This document shows positions 24,226 through 37,222 of a stretch of DNA of 64,000 bases, one piece after another. Source of the DNA: Gremmenia infestans (Eukaryota; Ascomycota; Leotiomycetes; Helotiales; Hamatocanthoscyphaceae); contig JAFEVB010000007.1 of NCBI GenBank assembly GCA_032629725.1, positions 620,001-684,000 on the forward strand. Reading direction: 5' to 3'. A program made the translations under genes and the position numbers. The notes beneath the pieces are model-generated. The model was not told the origin of the DNA. It saw only the letters and a program-made list of their open reading frames with translations, and ran no database searches. Position 1 is the stretch's first letter. Each line of letters begins with the position of its first letter.

Positions 24226-24245
24226 GCAGGGCAGGGCAGGGCAGG
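24226..24245. repeat. (GCAGG)4 tract upstream of the channel gene
   Basis: Four tandem GCAGG units lie about 310 bp upstream of the start codon of the CSC1-type gene, so on the transcribed strand they read as CCTGC units. A similar tract lies upstream of ras. Confidence 0.75.
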
Positions 24246-24370
24246 GCAAGGCACCACAATACGAAGTAAAAATCGATCCTTCCCCTCTGGAGATGGAGAA
24301 GCAATGAGTCGGTAGATGTAAGTAAAAGAGAGAGGATAGGTGTTAACCTGGCCTGGGTACCTTAGGTAAA

Positions 24371-24396
24371 TTATGTACCTAGGTACCTAGGTATGT
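24371..24396. repeat. Tandem CCTAGGTA palindromes
   Basis: Two overlapping copies of TACCTAGGTA form a perfect inverted repeat in the intergenic region. Further copies of ACCTAGGTA occur near 39134, 47018, 50818 and 53207. Confidence 0.6.
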
Positions 24397-25687
24397 TTCA
24401 CTCACGTACTTACTTGTTTTACGAGCTATCAAAAACAACGGCAGGACTAGCGAAAAAGACAATCAACGAGTGCCACCTTAGATGGGGTGGATTTGGGTGG
24501 GGTTGTGAGAGGAGTGTCCCGCGCGGCTGCCAGCACCTACTACCTCACCTCATTGAGACTTGAAGGTTGTCGAGTGAGGCCATGAAACCCGAGGCAGCTG
24601 AAGCATTGTACCCAAGACCGCGGTCTAATGCGTGTCCACTTCCACTGTCCACCTCTTTTTAAATGACACGTGAGGATACAAATAATACCGGTACTATACT
24701 CGTACAGTACTGTACTGTACTGCGCTGGACTGAGATACGCGATAAGACGAAACAAAATTTGCTGCAGACCAGTCCGAGTCTACTGTAGAGTCTAGACTGA
24801 AGAGAATCTTGGCCGCTTCCTTCCCCTGTCAAGCTGAACTCAGCAAGGACAGGGGTTGCGTTGCATCTGGGACTTCCCCCCCCCCTGACCAATCAGATCT
24901 GCTGAAAACTAAGAGGTGCATGCATGTGTGCACGGTCATCCAACCATCTAGAACAAACTTCCGTCAATTTGAGTCAAAATGTAAAATGTGTACTCGATAA
25001 AGCTCAAAACTTTCATCAAATTGAACGAGTGAACCCTTGCATAGCGCAACACAATAAATGAACGATGGTGTTGAAGTTGGGTTAAACTTTTGAGGAACGG
25101 AGAAGCCGTACCTTAAGTAAGTAAGCTTACACACTACCTTAGTCTTGGAAAATGGCGCAGCACTAATTGTATGCTTAACAGATGTCCTGACTCCTACAAG
25201 AAAAATGAAGCAAGCCTGAACACTTGGACATTTTAAATCAAAAGATGCATCGCATCCATAATGCAAGGACCGTGAAGAGGGAAGTCATTTCTACCAACTT
25301 CAGGTCAAACCTCATGTTTACTATACCCCGTATATTTCCAATACCAGAGCAAGTGTTTCGATCGCGCATCCTGCATCTATTGATCAAAGCTATTGCATTT
25401 TATCCCGACTCTTTATTCCCTATATTTCCATGCTGCAATCGAGTACTAATTCTAAGTTTTTGGCCATGGCAGTCAGTATTTCCAATTCTACGTAGTAAAT
25501 TCAACAGTGAGTTTTTGGTTTATAGGAGCTTGGAGCCCACAACTTCAATATTTGCGAATCATTCCATATTCCTGCCACAAAATGTTAATAACTATTTAGC
25601 GACTAGTTATTTTAGAAGTCTTGCTTTTCGTTCCTCGATTCATCGTATGACATTCTTGTTTGTTATTAGATAGCAACGAAATGAGAC

Positions 25688-28065
25688 ATGGCATATTTTC
25701 AAATGCGACTTCGTTTCCTGGCATTTCACACTAAAGACTGCCTTGTCCAAAGTCAATGCCACGAGACTGTGGATTTATCCGCCAACATGTCTATGAAGGT
25801 TCACTTGGATGATGCAGATACAGATACAGATACAGACATGGGGGATGGCGACGATGGAGGTGAGGATGGATATGACGATGAATCTCCCACCCAAAACACC
25901 TTTATCCCACCAGTACAAGACCCACCGCCACGTCGCAATCCCCAGAAAATCATTCCCGCCAATACGTTTGCCGGCAATTATCGCTCCATCTTCACACTGA
26001 ACGACCCGGGCAGCAAGCTACTTCCTCTTCTCAATCATGTCAATTGCAGCTACCTCTCGACACCGGGAATTGCACCCACACTCCTACAGCTAAAAGAACA
26101 TGCGCAGTCTCTCGTCGTGCTCATCAAGTCACTGACGGTTTCGACTTTTCCAGCAGTCATCGACAACGTGAATTCTGGGGTTGAGGGGATGCCTGCGTTC
26201 AATGATGGCGAGACATATGATTTCCTCAATGACCTTACAAGACCGTACTTGGGCCCCAAAAGGCCAGAGCACCAAACACACCACAATATGCCTCTCACCA
26301 CCCTTCTCAATGTACTGGAAGAAGAGAACATCCCGGGAGAAGACGGCAAGCCAGACAGGATCAAGCTCTGGGACGTTTGTCCTCTTCACCACGCAGAGAA
26401 AACGCCCATCAACCAGCCAAGTCTTCCATACGCGACGCACCAAAACTTGATATCGCACGCAAATGAAGCGCTCGAGCTGCTTGATCATGAGTATAGCGCT
26501 AAAGGTGGCTTACTTTCCATCCTTCCCACGAAACTCGAAAAGGAAGATCGAGAAGCAGCAGAGTCTACACTCCTCGGCCAGTTGATTCTCTATATTCAAC
26601 GCCTAGTCCAACGGGCCCACGATCTCGAGCGCTGCTACGCAAACGCCATGGACGTAATCGCCGGCGAAGCAGTCGTTCCCCACCAAGCACTTTCGAAACT
26701 CGGTCCCGACGGACGCCAACCACGCGAGATGGTGTTCCCACAAGACCGCTTCGTGCTCGTGAATGCCGGTAATGATCTATACCAGTTCCTGAACGACGAG
26801 TTCGAGAAGAAGGAACGGGCAGATGAGGCCGTCATGGCAAACTGGAAACAGCTAGGCCTGACCGGCGAAGCTATCTGGGAGAACCGGGGCGGGAAAGAGA
26901 TGAACAGAGGCATCGTCGCTCTCGACGTAACAACGCGTTACTACCGCCTAAAAGGCGACGCCCTAAAAACCATCTTCGTCATCCCCGCGCACCAAGAACA
27001 CCCCGGTACCAGCGTAACTCGCGAGCTCGAATCCAAACCCACGGTCGTCAGCGTCGTCAAGCCCACATGGCCCGACCGTGTCTCGACGTGGGAGATGAAA
27101 CACCGCGCCGACCTGGAAGCCTTCAAGACGAACCAGCTCGAGCTGGCCGATCTGCAGAGCCAAGTCGAACTCATGCGCGAGAACGAGGCCGTGCTGAAGT
27201 ACTCGTGGGAGACGGCGCAGGGAGAGGCAAGGGAATGGAAGAGAGAGTTGGAGGAGCTGAGAGCGACACTGAACGAGCAACCGAACAAAGCTAAGAAGCG
27301 AGACTTCGAACGCGTCCAGGCGGTTAATAAATTGCGCCAGGCGCTCGACGAAGCGAAGTTCCAGACAGAGAAAGACAGGAAAGCAGCAGCCGAGGAGCGG
27401 AAACTAGCCGAGACGCTGCGAAAGGATTCAGAACGGAGGAACCTGGAGCATCAGCAGCGCATCCAGAAAGTCGAAGCGGAATTCGACGCAGAGGTGCAGA
27501 GAGACCGAGTGAGGATCGCGAACAAGGATGCTGAAATAGGTCAGAATGCCATCGAGCTGCAGGAGAAGCTGCGGGCTGCGTGGCAGACGCAGATCCAGGA
27601 GACCACTATCGTTACCGCGTATCTGAACCGCAAGCTGGCGATCATCGGGACGGATGAGGCGGATGAGGAGGTTAAACTGGTGGCGGAGAAGTGGGCGAGT
27701 GCGATTATTGACACGGCTGTGCCGAAGTCTGGGATTGGACTTGGGAGGAGCGGTAGTGGACGAGGCAGCGGCAGCGGCGGTGTAAAGGGGGATTTGAAGG
27801 GCGGTGGTAGTAGAAGCGGAGGTTAGTACTTATTTCTCCTTACACCTTGCCAACGCCCGTTCCCTCCCTCTACCATTCCCTATTCTCTACAAAACCCAAC
27901 CCACCACTAACCCTCCCTCCCTTTTCCCCAAACACAGCACCTAGTGCCGCCACACCCACCTCGAAGACAGATTCCAGCACAACGATAGACATGGGACCAG
28001 CCTCTAGCGACGACGAACTGGCCTTCGGCACGGACGCGGAATTCGATGAAGAATTTGGCATTTAG
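25688..28065 (+). CDS. Coiled-coil protein with acidic ends, unknown function
   Basis: The model is join(25688..27821, 27938..28065), up to 753 residues. The second ATG at 25787 (MSMKVHLDDAD) is probably the real start, because the first 33 residues look unlike the rest; it gives 720 residues. The order is: an acidic DTDTDTD stretch, a globular part of about 400 residues with a run of helices, a long coiled coil (about residues 470-640, many Glu/Lys/Arg with heptad spacing), a Gly/Ser-rich linker, and an acidic C-terminus ending SSDDELAFGTDAEF. The 116-bp intron joins GGAG to CACCTAG and keeps frame, which supports exon 2. I do not recognise a domain of known function. It is probably a nuclear or cytosolic scaffold, by inference only. 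Confidence 0.75.
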
Positions 28066-28681
28066 AATTACCTATCTCAGCTTGGGATATATCGGATTAG
28101 CGTTAAGATTAGGATTGGGAATGGGATTTGGAAATGAAGGCGTAAGGTTTTAGGTTTTGGTTTCAGGAAGTGGTGCTTCTTAATTTTCCCTTTTCGGGTT
28201 CTTATGAAAGGGGGTCGTATTCTATCATATCATTAAGTTGAATCAATGATGCGATGGATTTAAGACTTAAGCTTGCTTATTTTGATTTACGAAAGGAAAT
28301 CCCTACTTAGGTACTACTAAAGTAGGCTTCCCTTCCCTCCCTCCCGCTCCATCTGTAAAACAACGCGCGAAAACAAAGCGTCCGGTCAGAAATCTCAGTA
28401 TGCTTTCCAGCTATTAGTCCGTCGGTTCGTCCTCCTTTGCGAAATGGTTGTCATGGCGAACTCATCCATCCGACCTTTGGGAGATTCCTAATGGTAATAT
28501 AAGACACCTCTTATACTCATTCATACACTGTTCAATTGCTTGCTCATGCCATTGCTGAAACATAGCTCTCCCCCTCCCTTTCTCCCTTCCAATCAAGAAA
28601 GCAAGCTCTTACTGATTGATACCCATCTCTATAATCCTTACTTACCCAAGAACACACGCGCTATCGATCAACACACACAAA

Positions 28682-28697
28682 CTCTCTCTCTCTCTCT
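28682..28697. repeat. (CT)8 microsatellite
   Basis: Eight perfect CT units directly follow a short CA run in a non-coding region. Confidence 0.85.
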
Positions 28698-29058
28698 TGC
28701 CTTCCATCAGTCCGTAATACGGTACCACCCTCCCATGCCTTCCGAGCCTCTCCCACATTATTCACTTCATATCAGAGTACCAGCAAAGCTTTTCCGATCC
28801 CCCAAACCAACCAAGGTTTGTAGTATGATACGGTAGCAGTAAAGTGGTATACATGTATGCGTGAGGTGACTTACTCCTTCCTTACTCCTTCCTAACTCCA
28901 TACAACTTCCCTTCCCTTTCCTCCCCTTCCCTTCCTTCCCTCACAACCCCACCCATCCCATCCCATCTCTATCTCTATCCCCATTTCCATTTCCTTCTGC
29001 AATCCCCCGTAACAGTAAAAAAACCCAGGCTCGCGTACTCGTCATGATATATCCGCTC

Positions 29059-29080
29059 CACACACACACACACACACACA
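29059..29080. repeat. (CA)11 microsatellite
   Basis: Eleven perfect CA units lie in the non-coding region downstream of the coiled-coil gene. Confidence 0.9.
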
Positions 29081-29826
29081 TACACCTCTCATCTCCCAAG
29101 ACCGACTGCCTCGATCAATCGATCGATCGATAGACGCATGAAACGAACGTGGGATACGTACTGTACTTGGCAACTCTACTACGCGTGAGTGTCGATATAC
29201 GGAGCTGGTGGTGAGAGGTCGTATGCATGTTCGGATTGCGAGGCGGGGGGTTGGCGAGGTGCGGTGTGAATTGGGATGAACGAGACTTGAGGTGGGAATT
29301 AGTTGGTTTACCATTTTCTTTTTGGTTTCTTTTTGAAGTTTTGCAACTCGGAGCGAGGAGTAAAGTGATTTACTGTACTGTCTGATATTTGGGACGATGG
29401 CTGTCATGTATAATATAACTGGAATGAACGAGTCGTTCAAGATCTTGAGCATCGAGGCTCATCACATGACAGACACATGCCAGGTTTCTGCTTGCTTCAT
29501 ACGTGCATTTCCCATTTATCTTCATCTTATATTCAACTCACCACGCAGCTCTTGCGACGATGAATAGTGTAGATACTATACTCTTTCTAGCCCCCGGCAC
29601 ATCATCAACCCATCAAAAGCGGCCGTCAAGGAATATCATAATATAAAACGAGAGGGGAATAAAAGGGACCTCGCTATGCCTGCCATCTGATCTGAGTGAG
29701 AGGAAGAAGAGAAATAAAAATCTACAACATAAACTTCATCCTCCTCGCAATCCTTCTGTGCGTAATTTTCTTTCCCTTAGTAAATGAACAACGCGCTAAT
29801 AATGCATGTAAAGCCGCACATGTTAT

Positions 29827-32800
29827 CTACTGTTGAGGCTGAGGTTGCACTTGCTGTGCCAGCTCGTTCAATTTCCGTTTCTCTTCATCAGATAGAGCCG
29901 CATAAAGCTCATTGAAGCCAGCAACATTTTCACCACCGGCTTTAATAAAGAACTCGCTTAGATAAGCTTGAGTCTCGTCATCTTTCTGGCGCATGAAATT
30001 TGTAGAGCTCTCGCCGAACGCCATCAGGTCGGCTTTGGTACTTCCTAGGCCAAGATCAAGAGTGCTGGGTACGTCTTCCCAGTCGTCGTTTTCGCCTTCC
30101 TCGTCTGCGAATTCGGCTGCTGCTGCTGCAAGTGCATTTGATGCGCTGTGAAGTCCAGACGCCGATTCGAGTTCTTGGATGAGGACCTTGATGATTTTGA
30201 GGGGCGCGGGAATGATGGTGAATTGGTCTGGGTCTGAGGTTGTCAGTACAACGTGGGAGGACCATCCAGGGTGTTCAGCTTACTTAATTTAGCTTGTGAC
30301 CTAGTCATAATTCTATCACTAGTGGGGATTATAAGGTCACCTTTAACCATTGTTTGGTTTACACGTTGGTCGTTTAGACTGTATAGTTTGGAAAGAGCGA
30401 TGACACTTGGGAATATTAGCAAAGGACGATGCAGGAGTTATGGAATCACTTACTTCTGTCTGATTTCATCGTATCCAGCGAAGTTGACAGAGTGCTCGAG
30501 CCATTTGCTCAGAACAACTTGTAGACCACTCTGGCCATTGATCTCAACTCGAGTCAAAAATTCCACAACATCGTGGGCACCAACAAGTGAGAGTCTGGCG
30601 AAGACTAGAATCAGAGACTGGATGAAAGGAGCCGCTTCGGCACTAGCGAGTCTCGAAGCCACAGCCCGCAGTAGCTGCTCCAAGTACGGACCAAGCCGTT
30701 CTTGTCCCGCCTTCTCAACGAGTTCAGCGGCCAAACCTCCGACTTCAGAAGCAGCATTGTCTTCAATACTAGGCCCGAGTAGCTTGTCAATAATGATCAA
30801 GCATACTTCTAGCCCGGATCTATTCGCTTCGTCTTGCCATGCGAAAACTTGTTGGTGGTCATGCATGAGCATGTACTTGATAGCCTCAACGCCCGGTCGT
30901 AAAACGCCTCCTTCGGTAGTTGCCATTAGGAGGCGGTTCAACTTGGGTAGTACGTGCGCCACATATCCTGGTGGAAGCGGCTCGGAGCCTTTCTCCGTCA
31001 GGACTGCGAGCAAATCAGTTGCGAGCTAGATTTGTTAGTACAATTTCAATTCATATGATCGAAATACTCACCTCAACCAGAGGGTTATCTCCAGTCATAT
31101 CGCCCACATCAAAGGCACCCGTTAGTGAAGGGAGCACCTTTGCACATAAGGCGGTGTATGCTTCACTACTTGTAGCCAGCTCACCCACAATATTTTCAAA
31201 TGCCTCGTTTACCAACATCGTCAATTGGAAATTGGACGCCCCGTGTTTGGCAAGGACGAAAAGTAGGTCGAGTGCGCTACTATCAGGAGCGATTGTAATC
31301 CTAGGATCAAGCTCAATAGCATCACGCAGTGTCTCGACTAGAGTTATCAAGAGGTCATCCGCATCTTCAAGTTCGGTAAGATCCTTGGCGTATAGGAAAT
31401 CTGACATTGCGGCAATTATTGTGAGTTGCCGGTCGGCCGGTACAACTGACAATCTCTGAGTCATGAAGCCCTGCAAAGTCTTAATACAAGCGACCTGGAC
31501 TACTTCCGCTGCATCGCTGTTGACGCTTGCAATGGTACGGTCAAGTAAGCCGAGAGCAACTTCAGGCAGGCATTGTACAAGGAGGCCAGAGACAAGGTAT
31601 CCACGAGCTCTCAGAAGTGGCTCCTCCGGTCGGTTGATGGCATAGTCTATGAGTCCCAAAAAAGCAGTGGTGATCTCTGGAGATACCGTCTTATCCATGT
31701 CCAGGAAATCCGTCAATAGCTGCGTTAATAAGAACAAAGCAGCTTCCCGAGTTCTCCACGTAGCAGTCTCTGAGGCAAAAAGTTGCTGGGAATACGCAAG
31801 GAGGCCTTCGAGAGCCCCCTGATGAAGCCACTCGCCCAGCTTAATGAGCAAATCACCGCAAGCTGTCCGAGCCGTATAGTTTGCTGTGACGGAAGTTTCT
31901 TCCGCCAAAAAGAGGTTAACATCGATATCCCAAAGGTTTTCGTCCTCCATCGCGATTTGTGCATAGTCCACAGCTAACTTCATGACATCCATGACCCAAG
32001 GAGTGGAAGAAACACCGGCATTTTGTTGAATCGTTGCCTCGAGTTCTTTTTGGACCGGCGGTGCTCGCAAACACATTTGAAGAAGATCCAACTCCTCCAA
32101 AACCAAGAAATCCAGTGTATAAGGCAACAAGTCTGCATCCTCCAGCCGCCCCTGCTCATCATTGTCAACGTACATTTCCTTGTAATTATCTTTGAGCAGC
32201 AGCAACTCCTCCCAGGAAGCACTGAAGAGGGCGGGACTCTGAGGGAGTAATAATTGTGGGAAAACTTGTCGGATCTTCATCAGAGTCTTAACGACCTGTA
32301 ATTTCAGAGCAATAATGCCCCTCCATGTATCTGACCCATCATTTACCCCGCTTTCATAGCCCTCATCATCCTTCGGTCTTGCAGGTAGTGTTTTCTTCAA
32401 AATGCCCATAAAGAAAGGGGTCCAAGCCTTGATGGCCTCATCCGCAAAGCCTCTGACTTCATTTCCATGTTCATCCTTCACCATATCCATAATATCAAAC
32501 GTGCCCCTAAACACAGAGACAGCCAAGGCGCGCAGGGTAGGCTTCCTGCTCTCGTTGACAGCCACATCGTAGACCACATTAACAATGTCCCGCGCCACGG
32601 AGAAGAACTGATCCTCGCTCAGCGAGTCCTCCACAAGATCAGCCAATACTTTCAACGCGCCATGTAATTGTGCGTCCGTAGCATTGGGAATGAGGTGTAG
32701 CAGCGCAGGTAGCAGATTAGGCCACTGGTCTGGGAAATCGACATTGGCGATTTTGCTCACGACATAACTGTTCCCATCAGCACAGCCCCCTTTAGACAGT

Positions 32801-33157
32801 AAGCAAGTCTCACCTCGCCGCGCCCTTGATCTTCCTATCCGCGTCACCACTCGTAGCCAGCTCCAACATCTGCAGCCTCAACTGCTCCTTCACCGCATTG
32901 TCAATGGGCACCGCGGGCCCATCGTCACTCGCACCGCTCCAATTCTTCTCGACAAAGGTCCGGAGCAAGAGCAGCGCGCTCTGACGAATCTCAGGGGCCA
33001 CTGAGGCGTGTGATGCGATGGCGGAGAGGGAGCCCGGGAAGGCAGGATTGCTCTGTGCTTGTTGCAGGTGTAGCTCGGCTTGTTTGCGGGGGCCTTCGGC
33101 GGGGAGCTGCGTATCGGAGAGGAGTTGGAGGAGTTGGTCTTCCATAGTTGCCGCCAT
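29827..33157 (-). CDS. KAP114: Importin-9 / Kap114-type karyopherin beta
   Basis: The model is complement(join(29827..30233, 30284..30405, 30454..31025, 31072..32767, 32814..33157)), 1046 residues. The N-terminus MAATMEDQLLQLLSDTQL followed by AELHLQQAQSNPAFPGSL is the importin-beta N-terminal (Ran-binding) domain. SYVVSKIANVDFPDQWPNLL across the first junction is the typical second HEAT repeat of this group. The rest is a HEAT solenoid, with an acidic EFADEENDDWEDVPSTLDLG stretch near the C-terminus, as in importin-9/Kap114. In yeast Kap114 carries TBP and histones H2A-H2B into the nucleus. All four introns are 46-50 bp. Length matches the family (about 1000). Orthology is well supported by the order of motifs; cargo is by family. 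Confidence 0.93.
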
Positions 33158-33473
33158 GATTGCACTGGTTCCGTTAGAGGAAGACCAGTATTCGCAATGC
33201 TCGGGTGGGTAAAAAAGAGAGAATGGGGTGAATTGTTGTTGTGGTGGAAGTGTTTTTGTTGCACGCGAAATCTAGGCGCGACTTGGATGGAATGACGCGG
33301 TTGGCGAATAGGATCACAACCTCTATTCACAAACAATATATTACTTTTCAACGTCCTCTTGCGGTAGAAGGTTGGAGATCTGATTCAGCAGTCATGATCT
33401 TCTCATAATTACTGCCTTTCTTTTCATCTACTCAAGCAAAGCACTATACCTAGCAAACCACGAGTCGACAACA
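33158..33473. promoter_or_regulatory. Divergent promoter, karyopherin / Rev7
   Basis: The start codons of the karyopherin and the HORMA protein face away from each other across 316 bp. No specific site was recognised. Confidence 0.5.
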
Positions 33474-34214
33474 ATGTCCGCAGCACCCCCACCAGCCCCT
33501 CCAATCCTCAACACCTCCCTTTCCCTCAACCGCACCCTGACCGATTTCCTCACCGTAACTCTTCATACCCTCCTCTCAATCCGCTCTCTCTACCCTCCTT
33601 CAAGTTTCCTCACAACCCGCGCCTACAACCTCCCTGTCCAGCAATCCCGCCACCCTGCTGTCTGCACCTGGATCAACACCTCAATATCGCACCTCACACC
33701 GCTCCTCCTTACCTCTTCCATCTCCCTTATAACCTTCGTGATCTTCTCTGCCTCGGGCCAAGTCCTTGAACGCTATATCTTTGATATCTCCCGTTTCCCT
33801 GTTGTGAGCGAGAAGGAGAAATGGACGGAGTTTGAAGAAGGAAGGGGCATTGTTGATGTAGAAGAGCAGTTGAGGGCTACGATTAAGAAGCTGCAGACTG
33901 CTGGGGAGCGGTTGAAGAAGTTACCGCGGGATTGTACGTTTACGCTTGTGGTGGAGATGAGGGAGGGGAGCGAAGCGCCGATTGGACATCCGATGCCTTG
34001 GGTTGCTAGTGAGCCGGGATTGCAGCAGCCGACGGAGGGGAGTGGAAAGGGTAAGGAGAGGGAGAGGAATAGTAGTGTTGGGATGGATAGGGGAGGTGTG
34101 AAAAGTACACCGGTTAGATTGGTGGAGGCGGGAGATTTTGTGTTGGAGGCATGGATTGAGGAGGGGAAGGCGAAATTTGAGCTTGTGGATGAGGATGAAG
34201 ATGACGAGGGTTGA
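33474..34214 (+). CDS. REV7: HORMA-domain protein, Rev7/MAD2L2-like
   Basis: This is a single-exon gene of 246 residues. The first 160 residues fit a HORMA domain of the Rev7 type: LTDFLTVTLHTLLSIRSLYPPSSF near the start, then ITFVIFSASGQVLERYIFDI, the strand and helix pair shared by Rev7 and Mad2, and a late strand region in LVVEMREGS. A low-complexity loop (Gly/Lys/Glu/Arg) follows before the closing segment STPVRLVEAGDFVLEAWIEE, which matches the safety-belt region. The acidic tail ends EDEDDEG. Rev7 is the accessory subunit of translesion DNA polymerase zeta with Rev3. Mad2 itself is shorter and lacks this loop, so Rev7 is preferred. Confidence 0.85.
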   Translation: MSAAPPPAPPILNTSLSLNRTLTDFLTVTLHTLLSIRSLYPPSSFLTTRAYNLPVQQSRHPAVCTWINTSISHLTPLLLTSSISLITFVIFSASGQVLERYIFDISRFPVVSEKEKWTEFEEGRGIVDVEEQLRATIKKLQTAGERLKKLPRDCTFTLVVEMREGSEAPIGHPMPWVASEPGLQQPTEGSGKGKERERNSSVGMDRGGVKSTPVRLVEAGDFVLEAWIEEGKAKFELVDEDEDDEG

Positions 34215-35041
34215 GGTTTTTATAGGAAAAGAGACAAATATCAAACACGAAGGTGGAGGATTGACCGGATTTTTAGCTGAGGAAGGAAGTTTGGTGACAC
34301 TATATAGGGAGTATATATGCTTCCTGAACATAAGAACATAGCAAGTCAGATGCCGGAGGGAATTGGTATAGATGGTTGGCCGAGGAGAAGACCTTTTATT
34401 TACTTGATTCAGAGTGGTAGGTGAGTAATACAGTACTTTGAGTCCTATCCTTGCCCAGTACTAAATGCATTTTCAGGGCAACAACATGCGGGTGGATAAC
34501 CACGAGCTGAAAGTGGTTTGGGTTAGGAAATATAATATAAGGGCTTAAGTAGCAAGACTTTTGTCGTTATATCTCCTAAGGTTTCTAGTTCATGTTTCAA
34601 GGCAATGGTAAATTTTTATTAATAGACTTAGCAGTGTGTATAAGTCTTGAGAGCTATATCGTAGACTTGCATGGATGAAATCCTTGGTCTATTCTTGCCC
34701 CAGAACAAAAGACAATTCTATTTTAATAATTGGCATGTATGTGCTGTACCTAAGTAGGCTAAAGTGTATTTCGTGTAACCAAGAGATACTAACATTTCAC
34801 GCTGGGTGGGACATTGAAATAGGGGCCGTTATTATCATGGTGATATCACGAGGAGTGTAGTTCTTGAAGTAATTCATCAATGCATTGTTTTCGGTGGCTA
34901 GTATCTAATATGAATAAAAGACAGGATATTGCATGCAAAATTGACGATCGGGGTATACTAAACGCCAACTAAACCGTTATGTTTCACAATCTTGTTATGT
35001 TCACCAAACTCCACAAACATCTCTCTCCTCTTACCAGTGTA
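34215..35041. other. Convergent intergenic region
   Basis: AT-rich 3' regions of two convergent genes. No coding frame or RNA gene was supported. Confidence 0.6.
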
Positions 35042-37222
35042 TCACAATCGCTTCTCCGTGGTTTCCAAATTTTCAACCTGAACCCCGCTTCCGATTCCAT
35101 TGCCAGCCTTACGGTCAGCTCTGACTACGTCCGCAGCGTACAGAGCATCGATCTTGTCCTGGTCGTTGGCGCTGTTCTCGAACTTGTAAAGAGGCTCGAG
35201 GGGACCGACGTCTCGGCCCATGATCCAGGCGTTAAACCACCACGGAAGAACAGTGAAGGTTTGGTAGCGCATGTGGGTGCGAGTGGGAACGGCGAAGATG
35301 TAGTCGAGTTCCTCGAGGGTACGTTGCTTGGTTTCCGGGACCCATAGGAAGATCATCACTAGTGCGATAACGTTGGTTCCAGCATAGAACCCGAAGACAC
35401 CCTGTGATGCAGAGTTAGCTTTGCTACGTTTCGTAAAGGAAGGAAGACGAGACATACAACTGTGTTCATAGCTGTGAGCATTAGAGGCAAGAATAGGGTG
35501 AGGACGCAAGCCCAGAACAAGCAAGTGGCGACAGCCCAACCCATACCCATTTCACGATGAGACAGGGGAAAGACCTCAGCGGAGTACGCGAATGGGACTG
35601 GTCCTTCTCCGGGGGAATAGAATATGGCGAAGATGTAGATGAACATAGCTACGAGTGCTAAATGGGCGGTCAAATGGATATCAATGAGCGAGCAAAGACC
35701 AGCTGCTAGTAAAGACCAAGCCATATTTGGAAATGTGAAGAGAAGTAGTGTTCGGCGACCATATGTATCTATAGTCCAGATCGCGGGGAACGCGAACAAG
35801 AAGTTAATTAAACCGAAACCCCAGGAGGCATACAGTGCCTGGTATCGAGAGAATCCGGACTTTGCGAAGATGGTAGACGAATAGAAGGCAATGATGTTGA
35901 TACCGCACATCTGCTGCGCAATCATGACCGTGAAGGAGGCAAGGGTTGCTCTGCGGACACGGGGAATGGTGAAGAGTTGCGTGAAGCGAGTGATGTAGTT
36001 GTTGTCGCCAATAATCTCCTTCTCAATTTCAAGTTGGCAGTGGATATAATACATATCACGGGCAGCTTGAAGAGGATCGTTACGAAGTCGCAGAAGAGAT
36101 CTGTATGCCTGTGGGTATTTGTTTTTCTCTGTAATGGATTTAGTTTGTGACATGATATCAGATTGTGGAGGCCTTACTCATGCACCATCTAGGCGATTCA
36201 GGACAAAAAAATATCAAGAAGAGCAGTGGTATGGCTGGGATGAAGGCGGAACCCAGTTGCAATCTCCATGCAATCTTTCCAGTGTGAGCGACAGCAAGAT
36301 TGGCGGAATATCCTAGGAAGATACCAAAGGCAGTCCACAATTGCCAGGACATAACGAGAGCCCCACGAATAGCGGCTGGACTGTTTTCGGCTGCGTAAAT
36401 AGGAACAGTTGCGCCCTTGGCACCCATCCCGAATCCGAGAAGCAGACGGCAGATGAAAAGTTGCTGCCATGTTTGAGAGAACGCAGAACCAAGGATGGGG
36501 AGGAAACAGAAGATAGCCGCAATGAAGATTGTCCCACGACGGCCAAGATAAAAATTGAGAGGATCGGATACCCAGCAGCCGACGAAGGCGGAACCGATAT
36601 AAGGGGCGCCATTGACAAGACCGACGAGGAGAGTATCCTTAGTGCTGTCGCTGCCAATTCCAAAGACTTCCGGAAAAGACAGATTGGCTCCATTGGAACC
36701 AGTTTGATCCCATCCTTGAACCGCTGCACCAATGGAACAGGTAAATATAGTCACGTAAAGTGCCCAAGGGTGACGCCACTTGTGTAGAACTTCATTGCGG
36801 AGCTGATCGACTTCATCAGGGCTTAGCGCATGTTCCCCAGTGATATCTTCGTAGTTGGCGGGGTCCTGTGCAACAAGGGCACCCTTCTGCAAAATAGCTG
36901 TGTGTTCGGAGAGCCCCTTTTCCCGTGCGAATATCTCGACGTTTCTGAGCAAAGTTTCCTTGGAGATGCCGGCCAAAGGGTTCTTGATCCTGGAGTTGGT
37001 CAATATTTTAAGGTCTGTAGGTCTGTGGGTCTGTGTGAAGAAACGTAAAGACTTACTTGGCTCCGGTATTGGCATTCAGGTCGATATGATCAAATGGCTG
37101 AGCTAGTTCTTCGCTGAAAAGTAGTACGTTAGCATTCGGAGTAATTCCCGTGACACGAAGAGGAGAACATACTGTTGGAGATGGGACTCGTTAGTCGTCG
37201 AGGACTTTGGTTCGTTGGCCAT
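35042..37222 (-). CDS. MFS sugar porter
   Basis: The model is complement(join(35042..35401, 35458..36128, 36178..36989, 37057..37113, 37173..37222)), 649 residues. Signature motifs of the sugar porter family are all visible: GRRGT between spans 2 and 3, the PESPRWC segment after span 6, GRRTLLL after span 8, and PETKQRTLEEL after span 12. Two small 5' exons plus the start of exon 3 encode a hydrophilic N-terminus of about 100 residues containing NPLAGISKETLLRNVEIF and QDPANYEDITGE, longer than in hexose carriers; fungal polyol- or inositol-like carriers often have such an extension. The C-terminal tail of about 80 residues is also hydrophilic. It acts in the plasma membrane by family; the sugar is unknown. 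It lies upstream of the gene-poor gap that precedes the acyl-ligase fusion region. Confidence 0.93.

Larger units (their letters stand above)
23917..25687. other. Long intergenic region with repeats
   Basis: This is the 5' side of the channel gene and of the coiled-coil gene. It carries a GCAGG tract (24226-24245), the palindromic CCTAGGTACCTAGG stretch near 24377-24392 and overlapping TACTGTAC runs near 24705-24720. A 149-codon frame at 25224-25673 has no coding features that I trust. Confidence 0.45.
28066..29826. other. Long intergenic region with microsatellites
   Basis: No supported gene lies in these 1.8 kb between two 3' ends. It contains pyrimidine-rich stretches (28880-29000), a (CT)8 tract, a (CA)11 tract and an ATCG run near 29117-29131. 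The frames at 28540-28836 (plus) and 29042-29452 (minus) are made largely of these repeats. Confidence 0.5.

Noticed and set aside
25224..25673. 149-codon plus-strand frame upstream of the coiled-coil gene
   Set aside because: It is rich in Phe/Ile/Ser from AT-rich DNA, with no domain or splice support.
29042..29452. 136-codon minus-strand frame ending in Cys-Val repeats
   Set aside because: The end is produced by the (CA)11 tract, and the rest shows no motif.
30253..31459. Plus-strand frames of 258 and 179 codons
   Set aside because: They lie opposite the karyopherin exons, whose protein matches a known family along its length.
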